Made by a program: the position numbers and the translations under genes
Notes under the pieces: generated by a model
Database searches by the model: none
What the model was told of the DNA's origin: nothing
What the model saw: the letters and a program-made list of their open reading frames with translations, nothing else
Origin: Ridgeia piscesae
Taxonomy: Eukaryota > Annelida > Polychaeta > Sabellida > Siboglinidae
Direction: 5' to 3'
Length of the DNA stretch: 64,000 nucleotides
Assembly: GCA_025642075.2 (NCBI GenBank)
Contig: JAODUO010001337.1
Location: forward strand, 5,001-69,000
Part shown: positions 10,593 through 21,897 of the stretch, piece by piece
How the letters are laid out: every line of letters starts with the position of its first letter
How positions within the stretch are numbered: position 1 is the stretch's first letter

Positions 10593-11780
10593 GCAATTAG
10601 TTTTGACCCGATTGACCTAGCTGTAATATGAAGAGTCCAATAGTTCGAAGTTGCTACGAAGCGCCGGGGCCCGTGATTGAAATAATACGTCAGTTCTCCG
10701 TTACTTCAGCGGGTACATATTTACGATATTTACATTTATTTACGCGACGATTTTTTAAATATGGACGTAACCATAACACAGCAATCCAGATTGCCCATAA
10801 TGCCGTGTGCCACGACCAAATAGAGGCTCTCTTCCGGTCGCGCGTTTCACAGTAGACAGTGATTTGTCGAGAACACTGCAAATCAAGATCAAGAAAATCA
10901 CCGACTGACATTTATAATAAGTTAGTTGCCGCGTTCTGGAAAAACGTAATTTCTACTCACTTAACATTAGCCACGTCCTCTAATATATACAAACAACCTG
11001 CATAATACCAATTCTACTGGTAAATCGTTCTTTACCATCATTCGAATTTGTAAGTTGTGTCTTGGATCCCTAGAGAAAAAAGGAATAGTCCTTCAGAAAC
11101 TGTTCTGTCAGCATCTAGCCTTGGTATCTTCAATGAAAGCTTTTCTGACCACTTCACTTCAATGTAAACCTAACCAGCACTCCCCCTCCGCTTCCCCTAA
11201 ACATCCCTCATTTTTCAATTTCGCCTTTTTCTGTCCAACATGATCGTCATCAATAGCATCCCCAGTAAATAGATTCCTTTGCTGCAAACTCTATATATTT
11301 TTAATGTACATCAATTCGTCTGCACATTCATCCCTACGTGTTGAAGTTGGCTGATATATTGGAAGACGAAGACGTTATAGAAAATAAATGCTCGTAGAGA
11401 ATATACAACAGCAATAAATTGTGCAATTAAGAAACCTTAGAATAAACAATTGTGTGATATGGTTCATATCGAATATCGATTTTGGAATCAGCGCCTGCAA
11501 TAACGTAATCATGTAAACATTAGTCTGTTGCATAAATATTCTTTGACTTTTCAAAAATCCGTTAAAAATGTGAATTTATGTCAGAATGCAACTTTAAGAT
11601 ATAAGAGCAATACTGTGATAGTGACCTCCTGTCTGCGACTGTGACACACCGCGCGACTCCGGAACTGGAGAGCGGCGAGAAGCGGGGAGCTTGGTCGAGT
11701 ATATCTGTTTGTGTTGGCAGTCTTAGCGTGTTATTAAACAGGTTAATCCAAATTGAAGTACGTCGTTAAATGTACACACA
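10593..11780 (-). promoter_or_regulatory. Duplicated upstream region of copy A
   Basis: About 1.2 kb upstream of copy A is homologous to the upstream regions of B (23845-24342 plus 29785-30490) and C (38095-39351, inverted). Conserved blocks include CACGGCATTATGGGCAATC, the CGCGCGACCGGAAGAGAGCC area and GACTCCGGAACTGGAGAGCG. The homology ends at TACGTCGTTAAAT next to an AT microsatellite, as in the other copies. It is the natural place for promoter and 5' untranslated sequence, but no TATA box or initiator could be assigned with confidence. Confidence 0.6.
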
Positions 11781-11782
11781 CA

Positions 11783-11808
11783 CATATATATATATACATA
11801 TATATATA

Positions 11809-11902
<94 letters not shown>
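11783..11902. repeat. (TA)n microsatellite at the end of duplication unit A
   Basis: An AT-dinucleotide run with a few interruptions directly follows the ACGTCGTTAAAT end of unit A. Units B and C end at the same motif followed by AT repeats. Confidence 0.9.
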
Positions 11903-11906
<4 letters not shown>

Positions 11907-14900
11907 ACACATTTCCTGTACAGTGCCATATAATACCGAATTACCTGTACATTTGTACTGATGTCTATATCACGGTCAAATATTCGTAAATATGTTCAGT
12001 ATGATTTCAGTCAACTATTTTATGTAAATTTAGGTGCTTTTTTGTTGGTATTATGTATTTATAAGAAACATAATGTTGGTGTACAGGTCATGTTTTTTAC
12101 ACTAACAACCACATTACCTGTACAGCTGATCGTGTCACACTAGAGCAGAGCACCACATTTGGCACAGTTGTAACTTAGTACCGCACAATACCTTTTTAGA
12201 TGGGCTGACTGATTTTAAAGGCTAATGTCAAAGTCAGGTCAAGGTCAAGTGTCAATAATGCTATAATTGTCTAATATCTGGACATTTTAATATTTTTAAA
12301 CGTTTTGAAAATCACATTAATTTCCATACAAACATGTTTTCATGGGATGATTATCTAATTTGCATAATTTGAAAATGCCGGCAAGTTAACAAAAGTTAAC
12401 AAAATATTTCATAATTCCAATGTAATAATTTAGTAACACTATAACAATGCTTGTGTTTCGGAGGGTTACAGTAGACGTCTATGGGTGCAAAACTATTTTA
12501 TATTGTGTTCTACATGCAATTTGCTTAAATAAAAAATGGCCCACAAACGGACAATATATATATATCGTTGATTGTTTTAGTCTTGGTGACAGTCCATGGG
12601 TACTGTACTGACGGGTTCCTTCTCATAAACTCCTCGATCTCTTTCTTTCCTGTGGACAGAAATGTTCGTGAAATAACTGACCAGAACAAATTGTGAATCT
12701 ACTGCACCTACCATTCTATAAAAAATTAATACATCATTCATCAACAGCATCCTTATCATCCAGACACAGAGGTGGTAGGAAAATAATGACATAATTTTCC
12801 CACCAGTCTTACTGGGAAAATATAATTGTGTGTCTCACTGAAAGGCCAGCATTTGTTTAATTAATTGTCAATGGCAATACTTCAATTACTCTATTTTACA
12901 AATTAAAAAAGGGTCACCTGCATACATGTAATATAACTACCCAGGCACTCTCGCGTCATCATTTTCTCCAAAGTAATCATGGGCCAGCATTGTCTCTTTG
13001 GCACTCCATTTGGTATAAGTTCCTTCCTTAACTACAATGGAAAACAACACATGTTATTTGAGAGAACACATTGACAATACATGTAAATGAAGGTACACCA
13101 ATGCAGTCAAACTCATTACATGATCACCTTAGTGATACGGTTACATCATATTTACTGTCGCCTTGGATAATACCAAACTTTGTTTGTGTAACAGAGAATT
13201 ATACGAACCCACGCAAAACCAAATATAATAACCTCTCTAGTGTATATACATATTAATAGTCAATTGATGACATCACATTAAGAAACTGTGTCTGTATGAT
13301 TTGTATACTTTTAGAACACATTAACAATACACTATTGGGTGGGTATACATTTAAGTCTTTGACATTAAATAACTGGCAATTTCAGCAATTCACACACTGG
13401 TTAACTATTGACTCTTTATGGCCTTATTTGCTAGTCATTTATTTCTTGCAAGCAAGTACAGTCCACAGCCCATTTTCCATAAGCATAAATATAATATATA
13501 AATTCATATGTTGGGATATTTCTATATACTCCAAATCTGACAGATAAAGAACTGTTCCTGAGTCATCACCTCCTGATTTAAAGATACAATACCAGTCAAT
13601 TGTGATTGTGTTGTTACTGTTCCATAAGCACTGTATATATTAGAAAATGACCATTCCAATAGTTACTCTAACTCCCTCCACTCATTCGTGTAAAAGTCGT
13701 TTGCTCCCTAATGATTGCTCAGTTGGTTTATGCATACATGTTACTTCTTTTTCTGAAATTAATAAAATAAATATGAACTATTTCTATTTTTCGTTTCGAT
13801 AGAACGCGATCGAAACTCTGTACGAAACCTAGCTAAAATGGAGATTTGAACGGAATACGCTTTAGTCTTCACGCGAACGAGACTTGGTGGGCGAGATTGA
13901 CCTTCATCCTGTCGAGTTGTTTACGTTTAGGAACAGCGAGTTTAGGCACAAACTTGGTTTTTATATGCCACCAACAGGGCAAATTAAGCAGACAAAGACA
14001 GCATCGACGCATGATTGGGAAAGAATATGGAACTAAGCAGTGAATAGCATGACTTCGGCACAGTGACAGTCACAGTGCCCTGGCTTTGCAAGCTACGGAC
14101 ACCGTGCCCGTGGGCCGGCGAACTGTCACTGACTACAGTCAACATGCAGCGTTCGCACATATGTTCTTCAAGATAGGTTAGTAATTATGAATTGCTCAGC
14201 TATAATCACGTATATATATTTAGGCGTATGAGTATACGTCATTGATATTCCTGTTGTTTTTATTAATTTTTTTATTATTGTTTACCTTCAACCTTAACGT
14301 TTATTCAGCCAATGCCATGGACCATGGTACGACAAAATACCAAGGTATGGCTATGCTACGAGTATGACTACGCCAGGCATAGACTATGGCCTATACTCAG
14401 ATGACTACGACATGTCAGTGATTGATTATAATACTGTAACTATGTAATGTTTATGTCACATATGGTATGTAGCAGGTTAATATTCTAAGGCTAAGATTAA
14501 CTAGGCTTAATTAGCTTAATAGTAGCTATAGGTATATAAGGAAATGCGTTATAAGTGATCCGTAACAGATGATTTAATACATGAAAATAGGAATATACAT
14601 ATTATTTAAATTTATTAGTAACATTAATGTAATAAAATAACAAGATATTGCTTGCATTTGGAAGCCTGGGAGGTGATCGTTCATAACATTGCAATTTGTT
14701 CAAGTTCATTAAAATTCAAATGTGTCACATTTTCGGAACTTGAGGTATCATCATCATAGGGCATGCGGAAAAGCTCATCACCTCAGGTAAATGAGTGTTG
14801 TAATATACCTTAATTTACTCTCTCAACAAACCTTTTATAAAAATTGTACAGATGTATGTCATTTTTGAATCCAAGGGGCCTGGGGCCCTGTGGATGTGCC

Positions 14901-16270
14901 TCCTACATTGTAAGAATTTGGTAGGCCTGCAAACTTTTTATAATAGGTCAATGCTAATGTGCCTCAATATTGTTTGAAATATGACCCAATTTAAGTGATA
15001 ATAATAAGTTGTGGCATTTTCCGATATCACCACTCCAGATGAGACAGTGGAAGCTGAAGCTATGCGGTATCAATAAAAATGTAGACTACACAATTTGGTT
15101 CAAATGCCAGTAGAGGTTTTTGTGCCCTCAAGACGATTTCTGAATCTGACCCTCTATGTGATATTTTATTTGTCTGTATTAATGGGTGGGTGTACTTGTT
15201 AAATTGAATAGAAGTAAAGACATCATGAAGTAAAAAAGAAATTGACTAAAAATAATGGCAAGCACAATATAAGTATAACTACAGGTACAATCACTGCACT
15301 TGATATATGTATTCATTTCATCAGATAACAAGCAAAGCAGCAATAAAATATATTGAAAACGTGTTAGGTAAATGTAAAAGAGTTACTTTTATCAATATTC
15401 GTATCATCGATCATCCAGCACATGGTATATCAAATACTAACTAGTTCAAAAACATGAATCCCATTCATTAGGCTTTCAAATTATGCCTTTCACAGAGAAT
15501 ACATTAGCTTTAGCAAACGTGTGCTTAGTGATACATGTCATACATTTCATGGGAAATTTGTTTGATATTATGAAAGAATATTTCTGAAAAATTACTTTTG
15601 CAGAGTTCACCATTAACACACACATAATTGTTACAGAAATATGCTGTAAATAGATATCACATACATATTATGTACATATAATAACATAATGTACAGCACT
15701 TTGACCCTGTTGGATATTGTGTTTTAGAATTAATAAATATATTACATAAAGTAACTAGATATTTGTTTTAAAAAAAATTGATATACTTTTATGTATTTAG
15801 TGCTATGTATCTTTACACATAAAAAGTGGCTAAACTAGTCAGGGTCCTTGTCAAGTGGCTGAGAGTTACATGTGCAATTGCGATAAGTTTACTCAATTCT
15901 ATGAAGAGTACTGGCTAGAGATAGTGGTGAATACTTTTCTTTTGTACAATTAGTATTTTCATATATTAATTTCAGTGTGGCGGAATGTTTCCCACATTAG
16001 TAGAAATGTTCAATATAACAGGTCTGAGTAATGTATATATATATAACATGTGGGCATGCCAATTTTATAACATGAATAAAACAATTATATTACCATGGTA
16101 GTGACTTTGGCTAAGTGTGTCGTCGCATATAAAATATCATACATGTCAGAGCCATGTTAATTGTCACTTTGTCAGATGCCGATGTACAGTAAAATGCCAG
16201 GAAGCTGGTATGCAGTATCATCAAAGAGAGTGAACTCACACAATGTCATCGATATCCAAGCTGATGTAGT
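11903..16270. other. AT-rich intergenic DNA without recognised gene
   Basis: Both strands were read. Open frames here (for example 13071-13256, 13296-13547, 13846-14043) lack domain features, splice context or homology to anything I recognise. Poly-A/T runs and short palindromes are scattered through it. I see no transposon ends or RNA genes. Confidence 0.45.
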
Positions 16271-16640
16271 TCACTAAAGAATGTCGAACCTGTCTAACAG
16301 TGTCGAGGGAGGTTGACCAAAGGCTTACGCCATGTTTGACAGACAATGGCATCCACCGTTCCATCACCAATTGCAAAGCTAGGCAGGCGTCACCATATTC
16401 GCATGTCAAGCACTCTGCATTGGTCTCTAGTCAGTCAGGGTATCTGACCGGCATGGAAGTCAGTGTACACACCACCAGTACTGCGGAGTCTGTCATGATG
16501 CAACACACAGTACAAATGGGATCACTTCACTTGGTCGACATTCAAATACTTGACATTTTTGACATCTTGTCCACAAATACAACTGTCCTGTATAGCATAT
16601 TAACTTGTTGAACTAGTGGTCGTAAGCACTGTTCACTTTC
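16140..16640 (-). pseudogene. Possible frameshifted coding remnant, minus strand
   Basis: The minus strand gives several protein-like pieces in different frames: VDKMSKMSSI, ERWMPLSVKHGVSLWS, ISLDIDDIV and DDTAYQLPGILLYIGI. The stretch is less AT-rich than its surroundings, and the pieces run in order over about 450 bp, as in a decayed transposon or gene exon. The family is not recognised, so this is a weak call. Confidence 0.2.
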
Positions 16641-16950
16641 TTGTTGACCTGTAAAGAAAAACATGTATTCAATTTCAGTAAACAAAAAACATGCATCATG
16701 TTAGTGGAGTTGGGAGTAAATAATGATGCCATGTAGTAAATATTACATGGTGTACACATGTTCATTTTTGACATTTTATGTTAAACATGAATATGTGAGG
16801 TTGTCTGGTCAAAGCAAATGTTGGAAATGACAAAATAAGGTTATTGTGATGCCAACAGCACATTCCCTCAGAAAATATTCAAGCATTCATAATATGTATG
16901 TTTACCTTCTTCAACACTGTATTATTGATTTTTTTTACTCATCGCTGCAG

Positions 16951-17042
16951 TATTTCCGTTGCTATATGATGTGTGAGATGGACCACCTCAGTGGTTTTCT
17001 AAGCCAATTTGCTCAAAATATGGCAGGATGGCCACCTCATAG
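16951..17042 (+). CDS. Possible isolated internal exon, unrecognised
   Basis: A strong polypyrimidine tract and GCTGCAG acceptor precede an open block that ends at CATAG/GTATTT. The peptide includes CYMMCEMDHLSGFL and AQNMAGWPPH. It begins in phase 0 and ends in phase 2. No partner exon was found nearby, so it may be a chance arrangement. Confidence 0.18.
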
Positions 17043-18420
17043 GTATTTCTTGCTATAAACATGTTTACACTTGTAGCTGTGGATTTGTTTCCTCTCTATT
17101 TCCCAGGGAACAAGTTAAACACCCTTCAGAATGCACCATTTTGAAGGTAGTTTTTAAAATTGATCTACATAGCCATGTCCCCCCCCCCCCGACTCACATA
17201 GTGTATGTGCATTAATATCTGTGTATGCATTGTACAAGACTAACAAGAACAAAGGTCATTCTAGTTTTCCATGTTCAAGATAATATGTGAATGAAAAATT
17301 AAAACAATGTGTATTTAAATGGACATATTAAAATATTTTGATAATTTATACGTTGTTGATTGTTAAAATGTTTAAATTACCTGGCTTGATCAGATGCGAG
17401 CCTCCCACAGACTACGTATCGTCCCTGCGTTTGCCATACCCATGTGACTGTCTTAATCTTAGCCCCTCCTCTGCCTTGTCTCACATTGGCATTGTAGTGT
17501 AGACTGTAGCAATATTATAATTCGAATATATTATGCATTTATATAATACTGTGATGAAAATGTTGATAAATATTTGAAAACAACTGACACGTGTGAATTG
17601 AAAGGTACTAGGTACATAGACTACAGCCAGGCATCATTGACTACAATGGAAACAAGTGCAAGAATGTTATATGTAATACTTGCATGATATAATAGTGTAC
17701 ACCTATTGTATTAACATTTTAATCAATCATCGCTGTCATAAAAATCTAAATTATTTTGCATAACATGTAATGGAAATAACAACATTCAGTAATAGTACTG
17801 AAATGTGAGTCGCAAAACACTGTTTTAATAATTGTGAGATTAATGTAATTTTCCGTTTGACGTTCTGTTAGCGAGATAACGGATGCTCCCCCTAAAAATA
17901 CAACGCTTCTTGCCCGACCAACAAGAGCCTACTACCAGTCCCCCATGTCAACTTTATTTATCATTTCGTCCCTCCCGTCATCTATTCTCTATGGATATGT
18001 ACTTTCGCAATTACTAAGTTTATTAACAAGATGCTGCGTAATCAAATACAATACCGGTACATATCAATACAGGTTGTGTCTGGCTGAGTGATGCCGAGTG
18101 ATATTGAATGATGGTCACTGTCAAACTGGCTTGCCTTGTCAGCGACACTGATAATCTTACAAGTTAGAGAATCCGCGTCGAGTAGACGTTCACAAGAGTG
18201 GATTAGCCCCCGACTACTCGCTCTTTTTGCTAACTGCGTACCTTCATAGCAGAATCACTTTGCCTTTGGAATGTTAGTCATGACGCGCAAAAGCACGTGC
18301 GATTTGTTATTGTGCCGCAGTAGGTCGATCTCGCATAAAGCACGTGACCCAAAAAGCAAAGGACGTCGGCAGCAGTTGTAATAATTACAAGAGTTAGCCA
18401 AATTTAACCAGATTGCCACA
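17043..18420. other. Intergenic DNA, nothing assigned
   Basis: The stretch contains a poly-C run near 17179. I see no exon, transposon end or RNA gene that I can support. Confidence 0.4.
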
Positions 18421-18525
18421 CGAGAGTGAACTCCAGATGGCAAGTGGACAAGGAAGCCTTCGGCATATTGACAATCCAACCAATATTGTCTATGTATATT
18501 CCGCCCTTCTGAGTTATTTGTAGAT
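18420..18525 (-). mobile_element. 5'-truncated CR1 LINE 3' tail (minus strand)
   Basis: In reverse complement this reads CTCAGAAGGGCGGAATATAC ... GAAGGCTTCCTTGTCCAC ... GCCATCTGGAG. It matches the terminal coding and tail segment of the LINE at about 7790-7885. Only the last 100 bases or so are present, as expected of a 5'-truncated insertion. Confidence 0.75.
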
Positions 18526-18934
18526 GTTGTTTTTAAACAAGCCAAACTCCCCATAGGCATAGGCATGACCATGGCTTAGGGACCATTACGCAACGGGGGC
18601 CAGTGAGTATTTCGTGTAATATAAATACTTGTTATGACAATGTGTGTTCACAAACCTCATTTTACATCTTTGTCAATCAGATTGTTTGTGTAGATGCCAA
18701 ATTTACCTGTTTAGCGCTTTCTATGTTACATATGGCGGTAATTACAAAATATATCCTTAACAGTTAAGTGTTCGACTCGCGAGGGTCGACTTGCGTTTAA
18801 TTGATTATTATCATTATACGTTTGGCCAGTGTCGGTTACTTTACTTTTACTTAAACATTTCTTTAATAGATCCAATATTTACCTTCTCTCTTCAACCGGG
18901 AAACGGTGGAAAACCATTTCCGGACATTTTCTGT

Positions 18935-19285
18935 TATTAAGTGGGTCACGATACATGGCGTTACTCCGCGCGACTGTTATAATCATAACACACGTATACG
19001 TCTGCCCCAAACAGGTTGTACTGCGCGAAAAATGGCACTCTTCATTATTAGTCAAGATCGCCAAACACAAGTACTTGCCGCTAGTGCCATGGCAACCACC
19101 ATAATAATCGATTAAAACTCATGATTTCCGTGATCACTGTCACCGGCAAAGTGTTCCATTGCTTCTGCTTGTAATAATCGTTCGGACAATATAACTGAAA
19201 CACGTATTTGGGAACAGTTCAATTATTACAAACAAAACCAAAACAAAGTCCTCTATGTTAACACGGAGACTTACACGCCCTACTG
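18935..19285. repeat. Dispersed repeat shared with 58.67-59.37 kb
   Basis: The stretch from GTGGGTCACGATACATGGCG through CCAAACAGGTTGTACTGCGC and CATGGCAACCACCATAATAA to ACACGCCCTA is collinear with 58672-58706 plus 59020-59370. The second copy has about 310 bp inserted after the first 35 bases. Open frames inside it are short and differ between copies, so this looks like a non-coding repeat or duplicated segment. Confidence 0.8.
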
Positions 19286-19393
19286 GCCATTCGACTTCCA
19301 ACGTCGAGCAGACGCCATCGTCGGTAGCACGCTTAAAACCAGGTGGCGCTAGTGGCTGTGGCGTCATAGGTTATCGCGAGGAGTTGCGTTGTA

Positions 19394-19825
19394 GCGTTTA
19401 CATTTTTCCGGCGTTATAAACGTTCCGATTTACGTTTCTGCGCATGCGCGATAAATGTAAAATCATTAATATGCAGCGAAAGGACAATGCATTTATGTTA
19501 TAAATACTACGGGTTGTTCGTTATATAACCTCTCTGCAAATTAATTTGTTGCAAATTAACACGAGGCAAACATGTTTTGAGGCATATTTTGATAGCAAGG
19601 GTATATCACGTGACTGTATACCGCCATAATCCGTAACAGTGATTTAAACTAACGCAAGATGTTATTATATTAAACGACATTTAAAACAACTGTTCACAGT
19701 AGTCATCATATGAGAGTTAACGAACAGCCCGTGGCATTTATATCAACAATTCTTTGTCGTTTCGCTGCACTTTTATGAAAAACGTCAATCGGAAAGTTTA
19801 TAACGATCGGAAAAATGTAAGCGCG
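19394..19825. mobile_element. MITE with long terminal inverted repeats, copy 1
   Basis: The left end reads TTTACATTTTTCCGGCGTTA and the right end is its complement, ending ...GGAAAAATGTAAGCGC. The arms extend inward over about 150 bp and share GCATGCGCGATAAATGTAAA and the CGGGTTGTTCGTTA block. There is no coding capacity. A second copy sits at 60496-60951. Terminal inverted repeats with no transposase define a MITE; the parent superfamily is not clear. Confidence 0.8.
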
Positions 19826-19839
19826 ACAGCGTATCTTTT

Positions 19840-20092
19840 TGTAGCTATAAAATGCTTGATGTAATTCTAAACTATTACATAAATAAGAACAAGAAATTCC
19901 GAATTCAGTTCTCAAAATGGAATTTAGGTTATGTAGCAAATTGTAGTACAGTAACGTAAAAAAACCCAGTTATTAGCATTCCAAAATAGTAATAACCATT
20001 TACTGCAGTTGTGAGTACGAAAACAGTGGAATCAAAATAAAAGCATTAATTACTTGAAGGTGAATGAACTGAGACCACACATTGAAACTTGG

Positions 20093-20153
<61 letters not shown>

Positions 20154-21560
20154 CGTATTAATAGCCAAGTCACAAATCACCTTTGGTATAAGGGCATTTT
20201 TTCCATGTAGGAATTAGGTAATACAGCCATTTGTAGCTTGATATCTTAAACATTTCATGATGTTGTTAGCCTTATAAAATCATTAAAGAAATCACGTACA
20301 GTAGTCGTGAACTGTCATTTATTTATTGTTATAATGTCACCAAATACATTTGCATAGTTGTCTGTGCGTATATTTATGTGCACAACAATCATATTGATCA
20401 TGGTCTTACTATTACTTTGTCAATGAACTTACTGTGCATATGTTTTATACCATATCAATAATTGGTTTACAATTTGAAATCATCCATTATTTGTTATTTT
20501 ACCGTGGGTACTCAGTAATAACAAATAGATAAGTTTCGTAATTGCAGCAACCAAATTAATTTAATTTGTAATTACAAGTGCAGTTAATTTTAAGTTTTAA
20601 AAGGGCATGCTGTAAGCCCGCACAGGTAATCTACTAGAATATGTGAATTTGAAGCTTATCTAACCATGGGTAGATTATTTGCAAAAAGACTGCGTCAGTC
20701 TGTGAGAGATATGCTTAGTTAGACGTGATGTGTAAAATAGACCCAGACAGTTAATTATTTGTTGTTGTTAGGAAATACAAATTTAGGAGGAACCTTTCTT
20801 ACTGGATTTTGAAAGGGGGACACAATTTTGCAATGCAAGCATTATTATTCGACCATTCCGATTGAAAACCTAATAATTATATTTTTGTCTGGTCCTTACA
20901 TATCTGTACAAACAAAAAAGTAACATAGCCAGGCGACAGCCACTACATAATACTATACGACCAGTACATATGGAAATGGGCAGTTCTTCTTCTTAACACT
21001 GCTACCCATTGCAAAGCAACGTCGAGTAGCCCTCAGGCTTCACCAAGAACGTGTCCTGCCTAACTGGTGGGTTAGCTGCTAATTGGTTCTTTACGGATTG
21101 TTGGTGGCTTAATTAAACAAAGATAATTAAGCCTACACTGATACCCTACAGTTATTGGTTGCTTAAACATGACAGTATGACAGTAGATTACATTTGAATG
21201 CTAGTAAAAGAGAGTTTCTTTTTATTTGTACACAGAGGCAGAGAAAACATTAATAATGTTTACCTTATATTCCTACTAAATCAGCATGTTATGCTTGCAA
21301 TTTCATTTCGGAATTTAGGAATAATGGTTTATGCCAAGTTCAGTTTTAGAGAACACATTTCTCAAATCTGTTCAGCTTTGACAGAGCTCGTACGGCTACC
21401 GGGAGGTGCAACTGAACCTGTTGGTCCTGATTAAGATGGATCTGAACCGGCGACTAGATGGAATGAGATCATATAGCTAGCTCATGGGCAGGATTGGATG
21501 AATCGTGACATATGAGAATGGCTCTTCCTAACAGGTGCTGCTAATAGTAATGAATTATAT
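19840..21560. other. AT-rich intergenic DNA with one (TA)n run
   Basis: A (TA)n microsatellite lies at about 20097-20149. The open frame at 21198-21434 has no recognisable features. Nothing else is assigned. Confidence 0.45.
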
Positions 21561-21564
21561 ATGA

Positions 21565-21897
21565 TAGCGTATTTTATGAAGAGTGCATTGTATAACATAA
21601 CAATATAAATAACTGGGTAGTAATATCAGTATGATTTTATTCAAATATTGTGGTAACAAAATCATCAAATTCTCGGCCAGTTTCATTAACCGTTTTCTGT
21701 CAACTAGTAAAAAAGGAAAATGTTTAATGCACCAATTTCAACCGTGAGATGAATTGGAAGTTGGCAGACACCGGAGTATCCTCTTCCCTTAGCGACCGCT
21801 CGTAGTAAACTATGTTCCCATTGCAGATATACGGGGAACATGTGTCATTCCATGAGCTGCAAGTATGAACTGAAGGTTTTATAATACATTATGCACA
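21565..21897 (-). other. Duplicated 3' flank of gene copy B
   Basis: This is homologous to the 3' flanks of copies A and C. It shares TTAGCGACCGCT, AAACTATGTTCCCATTGCAG and the ATTCTCGGCCAG block. It is probably 3' untranslated sequence. Confidence 0.7.
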
